Origin: an uncultured Campylobacter sp.
GTDB lineage: Bacteria > Campylobacterota > Campylobacteria > Campylobacterales > Campylobacteraceae
Assembly (NCBI RefSeq): GCF_938045465.1
Contig: NZ_CALIBF010000184.1
Span: 1-29,494, forward strand
Length of the DNA: 29,494 nt
Reading direction: 5' to 3'
Shown: piece by piece, positions 1 to 6,350 of the stretch
How positions within the stretch are numbered: the stretch's first letter is position 1
Layout: every line of letters starts with the position of its first letter
Notes under the pieces: model-generated
Databases searched by the model: none
The model's input: the letters and a program-made list of their open reading frames with translations, nothing else
Told to the model about the DNA's origin: nothing
Program-made: the position numbers and the translations under genes

Positions 1-390
1 TTTGCGTACGCTTCATTAGCACTGTTTGTATTCAGCGGGGCGCTTGTTTTTTTTAGAATTTGCGTAGCGTTCTCGCAAGCTAAAATTTTATCGCCCGCTG
101 TCGTAGCTAAAATTTTGCCGCCGCCTAACGAAATTTCATCCATGCTCGCGCGCTCGGTTAAATTTCCGCCGCGCATTGCGTCTAAATTTGTAGCCTCATC
201 GTTTATAACTTCTCCCGCGCTGCTTAAATTTGCGCCGTCCGCCGCGCAAGTTCCGCCTGCCTCCAAGCTTTTTTGCGCGTCAAAGTAAAAAATTTCCTCA
301 AAATGCACGAAAAAATCCTCGCCTTTGAAGGTAGAATTTTTAAAATTTCGCGCGATTGCCGCCGCGTCAAATTTTAAAAATTCCATCTCA
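1..390. repeat. Dense RAATTY cluster in trmB 3' region
   Basis: About 12 copies of RAATTY (mostly AAATTT inside AAAATTTTA, some GAATTT and AAATTC) lie in 390 bp, counted by eye. They fall in and around the low-complexity tail of trmB, which reads K-I-L and E-I-S where the motif occurs. The same units recur in rluD, in the 5067-5717 gene and in folC. Confidence 0.6.
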
Positions 391-1289
391 AATTGCTGCG
401 GCTCGCCCAGGCTCGCGGTTTTGTTCTCATAGATCAGATCGTAGATATTTTTATCCATTTTGCGCCATCTATCCTCGTATTTGCTCGCTACGGCGGCGTC
501 GCGATTTTTGAAGTGCGAAATTTCGCCCGCTTTGCGCTGCACGTAGGGCGAGAGCTTTTGCATCGCGTAGAGGAAGTACTCCTCGCTGTCGGTGCGAAGC
601 TCGAAGCGACCGCCGAGCTCGAGCGTGCGTGCGATCTGCGAGGCGAACTCGTCGCTTATGACGCGGCGGTGCGGAGCGTCGTCCCACGGCACTGGGAAGT
701 GCAAAAACACGCGCTGCAAGTAGCCCGCGGGAAGCAGGCTCAGCAAAACCCGCGCGTCGGTGGCTATGAGAGCGATATTTTGCAGCCCCTCGCGGATCGC
801 TAGCTTTGCGACCTGCTCGATCGCGGGCTTGTAAATTTCGATGCCGATTAGCAGCGCGTCTTGATTTGAGCGCGCTTGATGAAGCAGGTGTCTGCCCGAG
901 CCGAAGCCGATCTCAATGAAAATTTTATTAAATTTAGAGATTTTTACGAGGGATAAAATTTCATTCTCGTCCAAAATCAGCGGCGTTTTTTCGGTGAGCG
1001 AGCTGCTTTTGTAAGCAAACGCCTGCGAGATGATCGGCCCGCAGAAGCGCTCTTTAAAAATTTCGAGCGCTCGTTGCAGATGGCCGATCTTGGCGGGCTT
1101 GGTGATCTTCTCGCCCTTTACTATCACTTTGCCGCCGCTAGGCTTTAGGGTAATAAAAAACTCGCTATCAAAGCTTTTGGTTCGCACGAGCGTTAAATTT
1201 CTGCCGCGCGCCGTTTCTAAAAATTCGGTCTCGCCGAGCTTAATCGGCAGCCGCGGCAGGCTCACGCTTTGGGTTATGAAATTTGGCAA
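1..1289 (-). CDS. trmB: tRNA (guanine-N7-)-methyltransferase TrmB, 3' end outside window
   Basis: This enzyme methylates G46 in the variable loop of tRNA to m7G, using SAM, in the cytoplasm. About 429 codons are visible with no stop before the left edge. Residues 123-136 (IFIEIGFGSGRHLL) are the SAM-binding motif I, and residues 196-210 (LHFPVPWDDAPHRRV) are the family's conserved catalytic and tRNA-binding stretch. SKYEDRW follows at 269-275. The start is read as TTG at 1289, giving MPNF, the N-terminus I recall for the C. jejuni protein; no in-frame ATG lies near. The gene begins 3 bases after the stop of the FlpA-like gene. From about residue 338 the protein becomes a low-complexity tail (DEISLGGGKILATTAGDKIL) like the insert in the neighbouring rluD. 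The identification is strong; the true C-terminus is unseen. Confidence 0.88.
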   Translation of the reverse strand, partial: MPNFITQSVSLPRLPIKLGETEFLETARGRNLTLVRTKSFDSEFFITLKPSGGKVIVKGEKITKPAKIGHLQRALEIFKERFCGPIISQAFAYKSSSLTEKTPLILDENEILSLVKISKFNKIFIEIGFGSGRHLLHQARSNQDALLIGIEIYKPAIEQVAKLAIREGLQNIALIATDARVLLSLLPAGYLQRVFLHFPVPWDDAPHRRVISDEFASQIARTLELGGRFELRTDSEEYFLYAMQKLSPYVQRKAGEISHFKNRDAAVASKYEDRWRKMDKNIYDLIYENKTASLGEPQQFEMEFLKFDAAAIARNFKNSTFKGEDFFVHFEEIFYFDAQKSLEAGGTCAADGANLSSAGEVINDEATNLDAMRGGNLTERASMDEISLGGGKILATTAGDKILACENATQILKKTSAPLNTNSANEAYA

Positions 1290-1292
1290 ACT

Positions 1293-1958
1293 TTATTCTG
1301 CCTGCGCTGCGGCAATGACTGCACTAGGCTTGGACAGCTCTCCGTTTTCGGTTTTGACGGTGATGCGGTATTCATATCCTTCGCCATAATCGATATTGTC
1401 GATATACTCAGCGCTAAGTCTGCCGCGAACCTCTTTAATTGTGCTCCACGACTCGCCTCCCTTAGGACGGCGCTCGATTAGATAGGAGCTTACGCGAAGA
1501 TCCGGATGCGGACGCCAGATGATCTTAACGCGGCCCGGAAGCCCGTAGATCGCCTGCGCAAACGGCACGGACTCTAGCATCTTCGCTGTGCTTGCGATAG
1601 CGACTGGAGAAGGAGCCGAAACGCCCTTGGCGCCGTATGTGCGCACCGTGTATTTATACGAAGTGCCCGGCTGCAGCCTCGTATCTACGTAGTGAGTGGA
1701 GTATGGATCTGTGATGGTGGCGATCTTTTTGGCTTCGCCGCCGCTTGCAGGCGCGCGATAAACGATAAAGCCCAACACGGCGGTATTTGAGTCGTATCTA
1801 GGCCACTCAAGCCCGATCTCATCGTCGCTCGTGATCGTCCTAACCCCCTCTACGCGCGGAAGGCTCTCGTCGCTTGCACTAGGCGCGCTAGACATAGCGC
1901 AGCCACCCGCTAATATCGCTAAAGTAGCGCTCAACGTTAGTCGGTAAAATTTTTTCAT
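1293..1958 (-). CDS. FlpA-like fibronectin type III lipoprotein
   Basis: This is a predicted outer-membrane lipoprotein of 221 residues. A signal peptide (MKKFYRLTLSATLAILAGGC) ends in a lipobox-like AGGC, so Cys20 is probably lipidated. Two fibronectin type III repeats follow, at about 33-125 and 127-219; each has the repeating W, Y and PGTSYKYTV/EGYEYRITV strands. Its position between rluD and trmB matches C. jejuni Cj1279c (FlpA), a fibronectin-binding adhesin, but that protein is about 410 residues with three repeats. I chose the ATG at 1958 rather than the one at 1967 because AAAGGA lies 8 bases before it and almost touches the upstream ATG. The start of this gene overlaps the end of rluD by about 71 bases. 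Adhesin function is inferred from synteny and domain type only. Confidence 0.75.
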   Translation of the reverse strand: MKKFYRLTLSATLAILAGGCAMSSAPSASDESLPRVEGVRTITSDDEIGLEWPRYDSNTAVLGFIVYRAPASGGEAKKIATITDPYSTHYVDTRLQPGTSYKYTVRTYGAKGVSAPSPVAIASTAKMLESVPFAQAIYGLPGRVKIIWRPHPDLRVSSYLIERRPKGGESWSTIKEVRGRLSAEYIDNIDYGEGYEYRITVKTENGELSKPSAVIAAAQAE

Positions 1959-3480
1959 AAATTTCATCCTTTACCTTTTGATTTGTCGTAAAATTTAGAA
2001 ATTCGCTCGGCAAATTTGCGCATATTTTCACCTCTTTGCCGCTTCGCGGATGGATGAAATAGAGCAAATAGGCATGGAGCAAAATCCTGCTAATTTTAGC
2101 GTTTTCGCTCTTAAATCCGTATAAATGATCGCCCAAAATGTGCCGATTTATCGAGCTTAAATGCACGCGGATCTGATGCGTACGACCCGTGAAGAGCTTC
2201 GCCGCGACGAGATTGAAGCTCTTTAGGCTTATCGGTGGCAGAATTTGGTTTTGAGCGGGATTTTTAAAATTTAAAGTTTTATTCTCGGCGAGACGGGCAG
2301 CCCGGGTTTGATCCGCGTTCATTTTGGCGGTTAAAATTTTATCTTCGCTATCTAAGAGATTGTTTGGAATTTTATCTACGTTGTCCGCGCAGCTGCTTGG
2401 AATTTTATCTGCGCTTTGGATTGAAATTTTATCCACGCTACGCACGCAGTTATTTGAAATTTCGTCCGCGTTATCCGCGCCTGCGTAGTCGTTTAAAATT
2501 TCATTCCCGCGCGCGCTTACGTCGGTCGCTAAAATTTTACTCGTATCTGCGCCTTCGCTAGCGCTTAAAATTTTATCCTCGCCTGTGGACACAGCCAGAA
2601 TTTTGCCCGCGCCTGTAGTCGCGTCTGAAATTTTATCGGTAGCGCCCGTTGAAATTTTATCCGTAGCCAGAATTCTACTTGCGCCTGCGTTCGTAGCCAA
2701 AATTTTATCGGCGGCTGAAATTTTATCCGCACCCGCGCTCTTGTCCGCCCCCGTGCTCTTGCCCACAGCTGTACTATCGTCCGCGCCTAAAATTTCATTG
2801 CGCTTCTGGGCAGATTTTTGAAGCTCCGTTAGTTCCGCTCCGCTTAAAATTTCATAAAACGCGCTCTTTGCGCTGCGTCCGCCGGGCACGATCCCCATTT
2901 TTAGGCGGTTTGCTGGGTTGCGAGCGATCGGGCGCTCGATCACGCAGGGCTCTTTCAGCGGCAGGTCGATGAGCGCGAGGTATATCCGCCCCATGCTCTT
3001 ATCGCTTAGCTGTGCCGATAGCGCGGTGTGCGCAGCGTTGTTTTTGGCTACGAGCAGGGCGCCGCTGGTGAGCTTATCCAGGCGGTGCACAATGCCCGCG
3101 CGAAGCTCGCCGCCGAGCGTGGAAAGCAGATAGCCGCGAGACTTGAGCCAGTCCACGAGCGTGGGCTCTTTGACGCTCGCGGCGGGGTGAACGGTAAGGC
3201 CCGCGGGCTTATTTACCACGAGCAGATCATCGTCCTCGTATAAAATTTCAACGTCGAAGTTTAGCCTCTCTGCGCTTGTTTGCTGCGGCGCGGGCGCAGG
3301 GTAGTCGATGTGCACGAGTTCGCCCGCGGATAGCTTGTAGCCGGGCCTGCTTTGCACTGCGCCATCCACTCTGACCGCTTCGGATTTGATTAAATTTGAT
3401 ATTTGGTTGCGCGAAATTCCAAGCTGCGAGCTTAAAAAAACGTCGAGCCTTTCGCTGCATTGTGCTATTAGATTATCCAA
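1888..3480 (-). CDS. rluD: RluD-family 23S rRNA pseudouridine synthase with large internal insert
   Basis: This enzyme converts specific uridines in 23S rRNA to pseudouridine. An S4 RNA-binding domain lies at about 9-70. The catalytic domain holds HRLDKLTSG at 132-140 with catalytic Asp135, and GRTHQIRVHL at about 432-441. The protein is 530 residues, against roughly 320 for the family. The excess is an insert at about 213-418 that splits the catalytic domain between SAFYEILSG and SFNLVAAKLFTGRTHQIR, with about 15 repeats of the type DKIL, DKIS or DKIP. The reading frame is open throughout and both halves of the domain are intact, so the gene looks functional. The start is TTG at 3480 with AAGG upstream. 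The rluD label follows position and domain order; RluA or RluC type cannot be excluded. Confidence 0.82.
   Translation of the reverse strand: MDNLIAQCSERLDVFLSSQLGISRNQISNLIKSEAVRVDGAVQSRPGYKLSAGELVHIDYPAPAPQQTSAERLNFDVEILYEDDDLLVVNKPAGLTVHPAASVKEPTLVDWLKSRGYLLSTLGGELRAGIVHRLDKLTSGALLVAKNNAAHTALSAQLSDKSMGRIYLALIDLPLKEPCVIERPIARNPANRLKMGIVPGGRSAKSAFYEILSGAELTELQKSAQKRNEILGADDSTAVGKSTGADKSAGADKISAADKILATNAGASRILATDKISTGATDKISDATTGAGKILAVSTGEDKILSASEGADTSKILATDVSARGNEILNDYAGADNADEISNNCVRSVDKISIQSADKIPSSCADNVDKIPNNLLDSEDKILTAKMNADQTRAARLAENKTLNFKNPAQNQILPPISLKSFNLVAAKLFTGRTHQIRVHLSSINRHILGDHLYGFKSENAKISRILLHAYLLYFIHPRSGKEVKICANLPSEFLNFTTNQKVKDEIYEKILPTNVERYFSDISGWLRYV
2227..2844. repeat. Degenerate AAAATTTTATC repeat array inside rluD
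   Basis: The insert in rluD is built from irregularly spaced copies of (G/A)AAATTTTATC or close variants such as GAATTTTATC, AGAATTCTAC and AAAATTTCA, separated by about 15-45 bases of G+C-rich sequence. I count about 15 RAATTY hexamers in 2281-2820. On the coding strand each copy reads as DKIL, DKIS, NEIL or similar. I saw no hexamer of the opposite form YAATTR here. Confidence 0.65.
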
Positions 3481-3532
3481 ATTTATACCTTTTTTGGCTA
3501 TTCTTACGTCAAAATTTTAATAGGATTAAGCG

Positions 3533-4639
3533 TTGTTTAAAATTGACAAAAAGATTTTAGCATATTTTGATTTCATTCAACCTTTTTTGATCGTGCCGAT
3601 AGTGGTTTTTTCATACGTTTTAATAAGCGAGGCAAACGACGTACTATCCTCGAAGCAGGTGGTATATTTCGGCATCGGATTTGCCGTTTTTACGCTGTTT
3701 TTTCTCTTTCCGATACGCAAATTTTTATATCTGATCCCGATATTTTATTGGACCAATATCATATTGCTGCTCAGCGTCGATTTTTTCGGCGTTAGCAAGC
3801 TAGGAGCGAGACGCTGGCTAGAGATCCCTTTCGTGCATTTTACGCTGCAGCCCAGCGAGGTGATGAAGCCCGCGTTTATCCTGATGCTGATGTATCTGAT
3901 ACATAAAAATCCGCCGCCGAAAAACGGCTACGGGCTGAAGGATTTTTTGCGCCTTAGCTTTTACATACTTCTGCCTTTTGTTCTGATCGCGAAAGAGCCC
4001 GATCTAGGCACCGCCGCGATACTTTTTTTGACGGGATTTGCTATTCTTTTTATCATCGGCGTCGATAAAAAAATTTGGCTTACGCTGATCATCGTTTTTG
4101 TGGCCAGCTCGCCGATTTTGTACGAAAACATGCACGATTATCAAAAAAAGCGCATCGCCGATTTCATCAGCGAGGAGCCCAATTACCAGGTTAAGCAGGC
4201 GATCATCGCTATCGGAAACGGCGGCATCTACGGCAAGGATAAGGATGAAGCGACGCAGACGCACTTTAAATTCTTGCCGATTGCGACGAGCGATTTTATC
4301 TTCGCTTATACGATCGAGCGCTTCGGCTTCGTGGGGGCTGCCGCGCTGATCGCGCTGTATGCGCTGCTGATACTGCATCTGCTGAGCCTGAACTACGATT
4401 TTAAAAGCGATTATCTGATACGGGTCTTTACGAGCGCGCTTGCCTCGCTCATCTTCATTTATACGGGCGTCAATATCTCGATGGTGGTGGGCTTCGCGCC
4501 CGTCGTAGGCGTGCCGCTGCCGTTTTTCAGCTATGGCGGCAGCAGCTTCATCACCTTTATGATCCTCTTTGGAATTTTACAAAATTTGCTGACGTTTAGA
4601 ATGAAGGATAACTACAAAACCTACAAGATCAGGATGTAA
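3533..4639 (+). CDS. rodA: Rod-shape SEDS protein RodA (MrdB)
   Basis: This is an integral membrane peptidoglycan glycosyltransferase of the SEDS family that elongates the side wall together with a class B PBP. The 368 residues carry about ten membrane segments. Conserved SEDS stretches are seen: LGARRWLEIPFVHFTLQPSEVMKP, AKEPDLGTA, IAIGNGG...GKDKDEATQTHFKFLP and APVVGVPLPFFSYGGSS. The length and sequence fit the Campylobacter MrdB protein. The start is TTG at 3533 (MFKIDKK): an in-frame TAA lies two codons upstream, and AGGA at 3522-3525 sits 7 bases before it. It diverges from rluD across a 52-base gap and converges with the 4744-5070 gene. Confidence 0.93.
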   Translation: MFKIDKKILAYFDFIQPFLIVPIVVFSYVLISEANDVLSSKQVVYFGIGFAVFTLFFLFPIRKFLYLIPIFYWTNIILLLSVDFFGVSKLGARRWLEIPFVHFTLQPSEVMKPAFILMLMYLIHKNPPPKNGYGLKDFLRLSFYILLPFVLIAKEPDLGTAAILFLTGFAILFIIGVDKKIWLTLIIVFVASSPILYENMHDYQKKRIADFISEEPNYQVKQAIIAIGNGGIYGKDKDEATQTHFKFLPIATSDFIFAYTIERFGFVGAAALIALYALLILHLLSLNYDFKSDYLIRVFTSALASLIFIYTGVNISMVVGFAPVVGVPLPFFSYGGSSFITFMILFGILQNLLTFRMKDNYKTYKIRM

Positions 4640-4667
4640 ATTTGGCGCCGCGTGAACAGGGCAAATT

Positions 4668-4720
4668 GCTTAAAAATCGCGTGAAGCTCGGCTCTTCGCT
4701 TCAGCGGCGAAATTTTAAGC
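4668..4720. terminator. Long imperfect hairpin between convergent genes
   Basis: The left arm 4668-4687 (GCTTAAAAATCGCGTGAAGC) pairs with 4698-4720 (GCTTCAGCGG followed by CGAAATTTTAAGC) around a 10-base loop, with a few bulges. It lies between the rodA stop (plus) and the end of the 4744-5070 gene (minus). The A/T-rich outer stem gives a T-rich 3' side on both strands, so it may serve as a bidirectional terminator. There is no long U tract, so this is a structural suggestion only. Confidence 0.45.
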
Positions 4721-4743
4721 AGGGCGCTAAATTTTAAAACTCG

Positions 4744-5070
4744 CTATAAAATCACGCCGATACCGAGCGTAAAGGCCACCGCGAAAAAGGCGTATGTAAA
4801 GGCAAATTCCAAAGTTTGCGAATTAAAAAATCCGTAGTACAAAACGCTCGTGAAAAATCCGCCTACGAAAGCCACGGCAAAGATCCCGATCCGCGCCGCG
4901 ACTGGCTTTGCGCCGCAAAATTTGTATAGGTAAAAAACCCCGCAGAAGCTGATCGCAAACCAGATCATCGCAGGCACCGGCCCGCTTATGCCTATCATGC
5001 CGAAAAGATCGGCTAAATTTAAAAGCAGCAAAAATATTACCGCAAGCGCAATCAGCGCGGATTTGATCAT
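4744..5070 (-). CDS. Small membrane protein of unknown function
   Basis: This protein of 108 residues is almost entirely hydrophobic, with about four membrane helices at 2-22, 30-52, 58-80 and 85-107 and only short loops. I do not recognise a family. It is translationally coupled to the upstream gene: its ATG overlaps the TGA stop of the 216-residue membrane protein (ATGA at 5067-5070), so the two products are probably made together and may interact. The same reading frame has plausible codon use, and no better ORF overlaps it on either strand. It converges with rodA. Confidence 0.65.
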   Translation of the reverse strand: MIKSALIALAVIFLLLLNLADLFGMIGISGPVPAMIWFAISFCGVFYLYKFCGAKPVAARIGIFAVAFVGGFFTSVLYYGFFNSQTLEFAFTYAFFAVAFTLGIGVIL

Positions 5071-5717
5071 CTATCGCGCCTTGCATCGGGCGCGGAATTT
5101 TCGTTCGAGCCTAGCTTGGAATTTTCGCTGTCCTGATTGAAATTTTGCTCGGAATTTTCATCGGCGCCGCTTGCGAAATTTTCACCGAGATCGTCATTGG
5201 AATTTAAAATTTCATCCTCGCTTTGAGAATTTGAAATTTCGCCACTGCTTTTAAAGTTTAAAATTTCATCCGCCGCAGCGTCTTTGCTTTGCGGCTCCTG
5301 CGCCTCTTTTGCACTGCCGAAATCCGCGAAATTTGCGTCCTCATCATTTTCAGAGCCTTCGTCCGCAGAATTTTTATAAGCTTTATTTGAAAATCTTTTG
5401 TGCCTGATCTGCAGATAAAAGACGAAGGCGACGAATGCCACCGCCGTGATCGCGATGTAGTAGCGGTTTTCAAAGATCAGCACGCCCTCCAGTAGCCCTG
5501 AAAACAGCGCCAGTAGCGAGGCGGTAAGAAACGGAAAGCGCACTACATCTTTTTCGCCGATCGCTAAGGCGATAAGCGCGACGCCGAATATCGTGGCGTT
5601 TAGCAGCGCGCCTAGGATTTTGATTTCGGCGAAAAGATTTGGATTGACGCGCGAAGTGACGTAGAGTGCGAGCGCGACGGCTGCGAAAAGCAGGATCAAA
5701 AATACGATTTTTTTCAT
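5067..5717 (-). CDS. Membrane protein of unknown function with acidic low-complexity tail
   Basis: This is a 216-residue protein. Residues 1-105 form about four membrane helices, beginning with a signal-like MKKIVFLILLFAAVALALYV. From about residue 112 it becomes a hydrophilic tail rich in D, E, N, S and A, with repeated DEILNF, GEISNS, DEILNS and ENSEQNF units. The tail is probably cytoplasmic or periplasmic and disordered. AAGG precedes the ATG by about 8 bases. The downstream 108-residue membrane protein starts inside its stop codon. I do not recognise a family. The tail shares its DNA motif (AAATTT or GAATTT with TCATC or TC following) with the rluD and trmB expansions. Confidence 0.65.
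   Translation of the reverse strand: MKKIVFLILLFAAVALALYVTSRVNPNLFAEIKILGALLNATIFGVALIALAIGEKDVVRFPFLTASLLALFSGLLEGVLIFENRYYIAITAVAFVAFVFYLQIRHKRFSNKAYKNSADEGSENDEDANFADFGSAKEAQEPQSKDAAADEILNFKSSGEISNSQSEDEILNSNDDLGENFASGADENSEQNFNQDSENSKLGSNENSAPDARRDR
5070..5300. repeat. RAATTY-rich tail of the 216-residue membrane protein
   Basis: About ten RAATTY hexamers (GAATTT and AAATTT) occur between 5090 and 5265, roughly one per 18 bp. They encode the E-I-L-N, E-I-S and N-F repeats of the acidic tail. The upstream membrane domain of the same gene (5400-5717) has almost none. Confidence 0.6.
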
Positions 5718-5969
5718 TTCAGACCTTTTAAAATTTATCTTTAAATTTACGATTCAGCCGCGCCTTTAATGCATATACAGCGCAGGCATCGGCACGCTGT
5801 AACTGCCGCGTTCGCAGCATTACGCAAATATCGCGCGTCCTGCGGACATAGCGCGAAATTTTAGGGTGCTACTGCGCCGTTAAGCGTGGCTTGAGCGATA
5901 CACATACTCATGACTTAAAGTGCAATCCTAATTGCGCGGACGCGGTTTGAAACACGACTTGCGTTAGCG

Positions 5970-6013
5970 CGACAAAATCGCTATTTTCGCGCGACTTAAA
6001 TGCGATTTTGTCG
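5970..6013. repeat. 12-bp inverted repeat in non-coding region
   Basis: GACAAAATCGC (5971-5981) and GCGATTTTGTC (6002-6012) are exact inverse copies, with one more C-G pair outside and a 20-base loop. A second short palindrome, GGTAAATTTTACC (6013-6025), follows directly. No T tract follows on either strand, so a terminator role is doubtful. Confidence 0.5.
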
Positions 6014-6290
6014 GTAAATTTTACCGCCAGTCGCACTCTGCTGCGTAGAGCAGCGCCAAGTACGTGCTTTAAAATTTTACGCCGAGCCGCGTTAAAATTC
6101 CGCATCTAAGCCGTATGCGTCCCTAGCTCGTGGCGCCGCAAGACGCTCCGTAAAATTTACCCGCTCGCAGTAAATATTTGGCACGCGGGCGGAATTTTGC
6201 GCGTAAGCGCCGCAGGCTTTAAAATTTTAAATTTATCGCCTGTTTATCCGCAAGAGCTATCGCGCCAGCTAAACTATATCTGCGGAGCAA

Positions 6291-6316
6291 ATTTTGGCGC
6301 CAAAATAAAATTTTAT
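6291..6316 (-). terminator. Possible terminator after amidase gene
   Basis: ATTTTGGCGCCAAAAT (6291-6306) is a perfect 16-base palindrome followed by the palindrome ATAAAATTTTAT (6305-6316). Together they lie 35-60 bases beyond the amidase stop on the minus strand. A hairpin with a short G+C core and A/T flanks would fit a weak factor-independent terminator for the pyrH-to-amidase operon. Confidence 0.35.
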
Positions 6317-6350
6317 CTTGCTCGCAAAATGCGCAGCGCGTAAAATTTCA

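Larger units (their letters stand above)
5718..6350. other. 633-base non-coding region
   Basis: I find no convincing gene here. One 65-codon minus-strand ORF (5908-6105) has no family resemblance. The region has about 13 RAATTY hexamers and several small palindromes. It separates the membrane-protein pair (upstream side, minus) from the end of the amidase gene. Its start probably holds the promoter of the membrane-protein pair, and its end the terminator of the amidase operon. Two inverted repeats within it are listed separately. Confidence 0.6.

Noticed and set aside
393..803. 136-codon plus-strand ORF
   Set aside because: It lies opposite the conserved methyltransferase domain of trmB and shows no family features.
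2364..2821. Plus-strand ORFs with repeated EFYLR, KFYPR and EILSVA units
   Set aside because: They are the opposite-strand reading of the AAAATTTTATC repeats in the rluD insert. The minus frame is continuous with conserved RluD domains on both sides.
5908..6105. 65-codon minus-strand ORF
   Set aside because: It has no recognisable domain and no clear ribosome site, and its content follows the local palindromes. It is probably chance.
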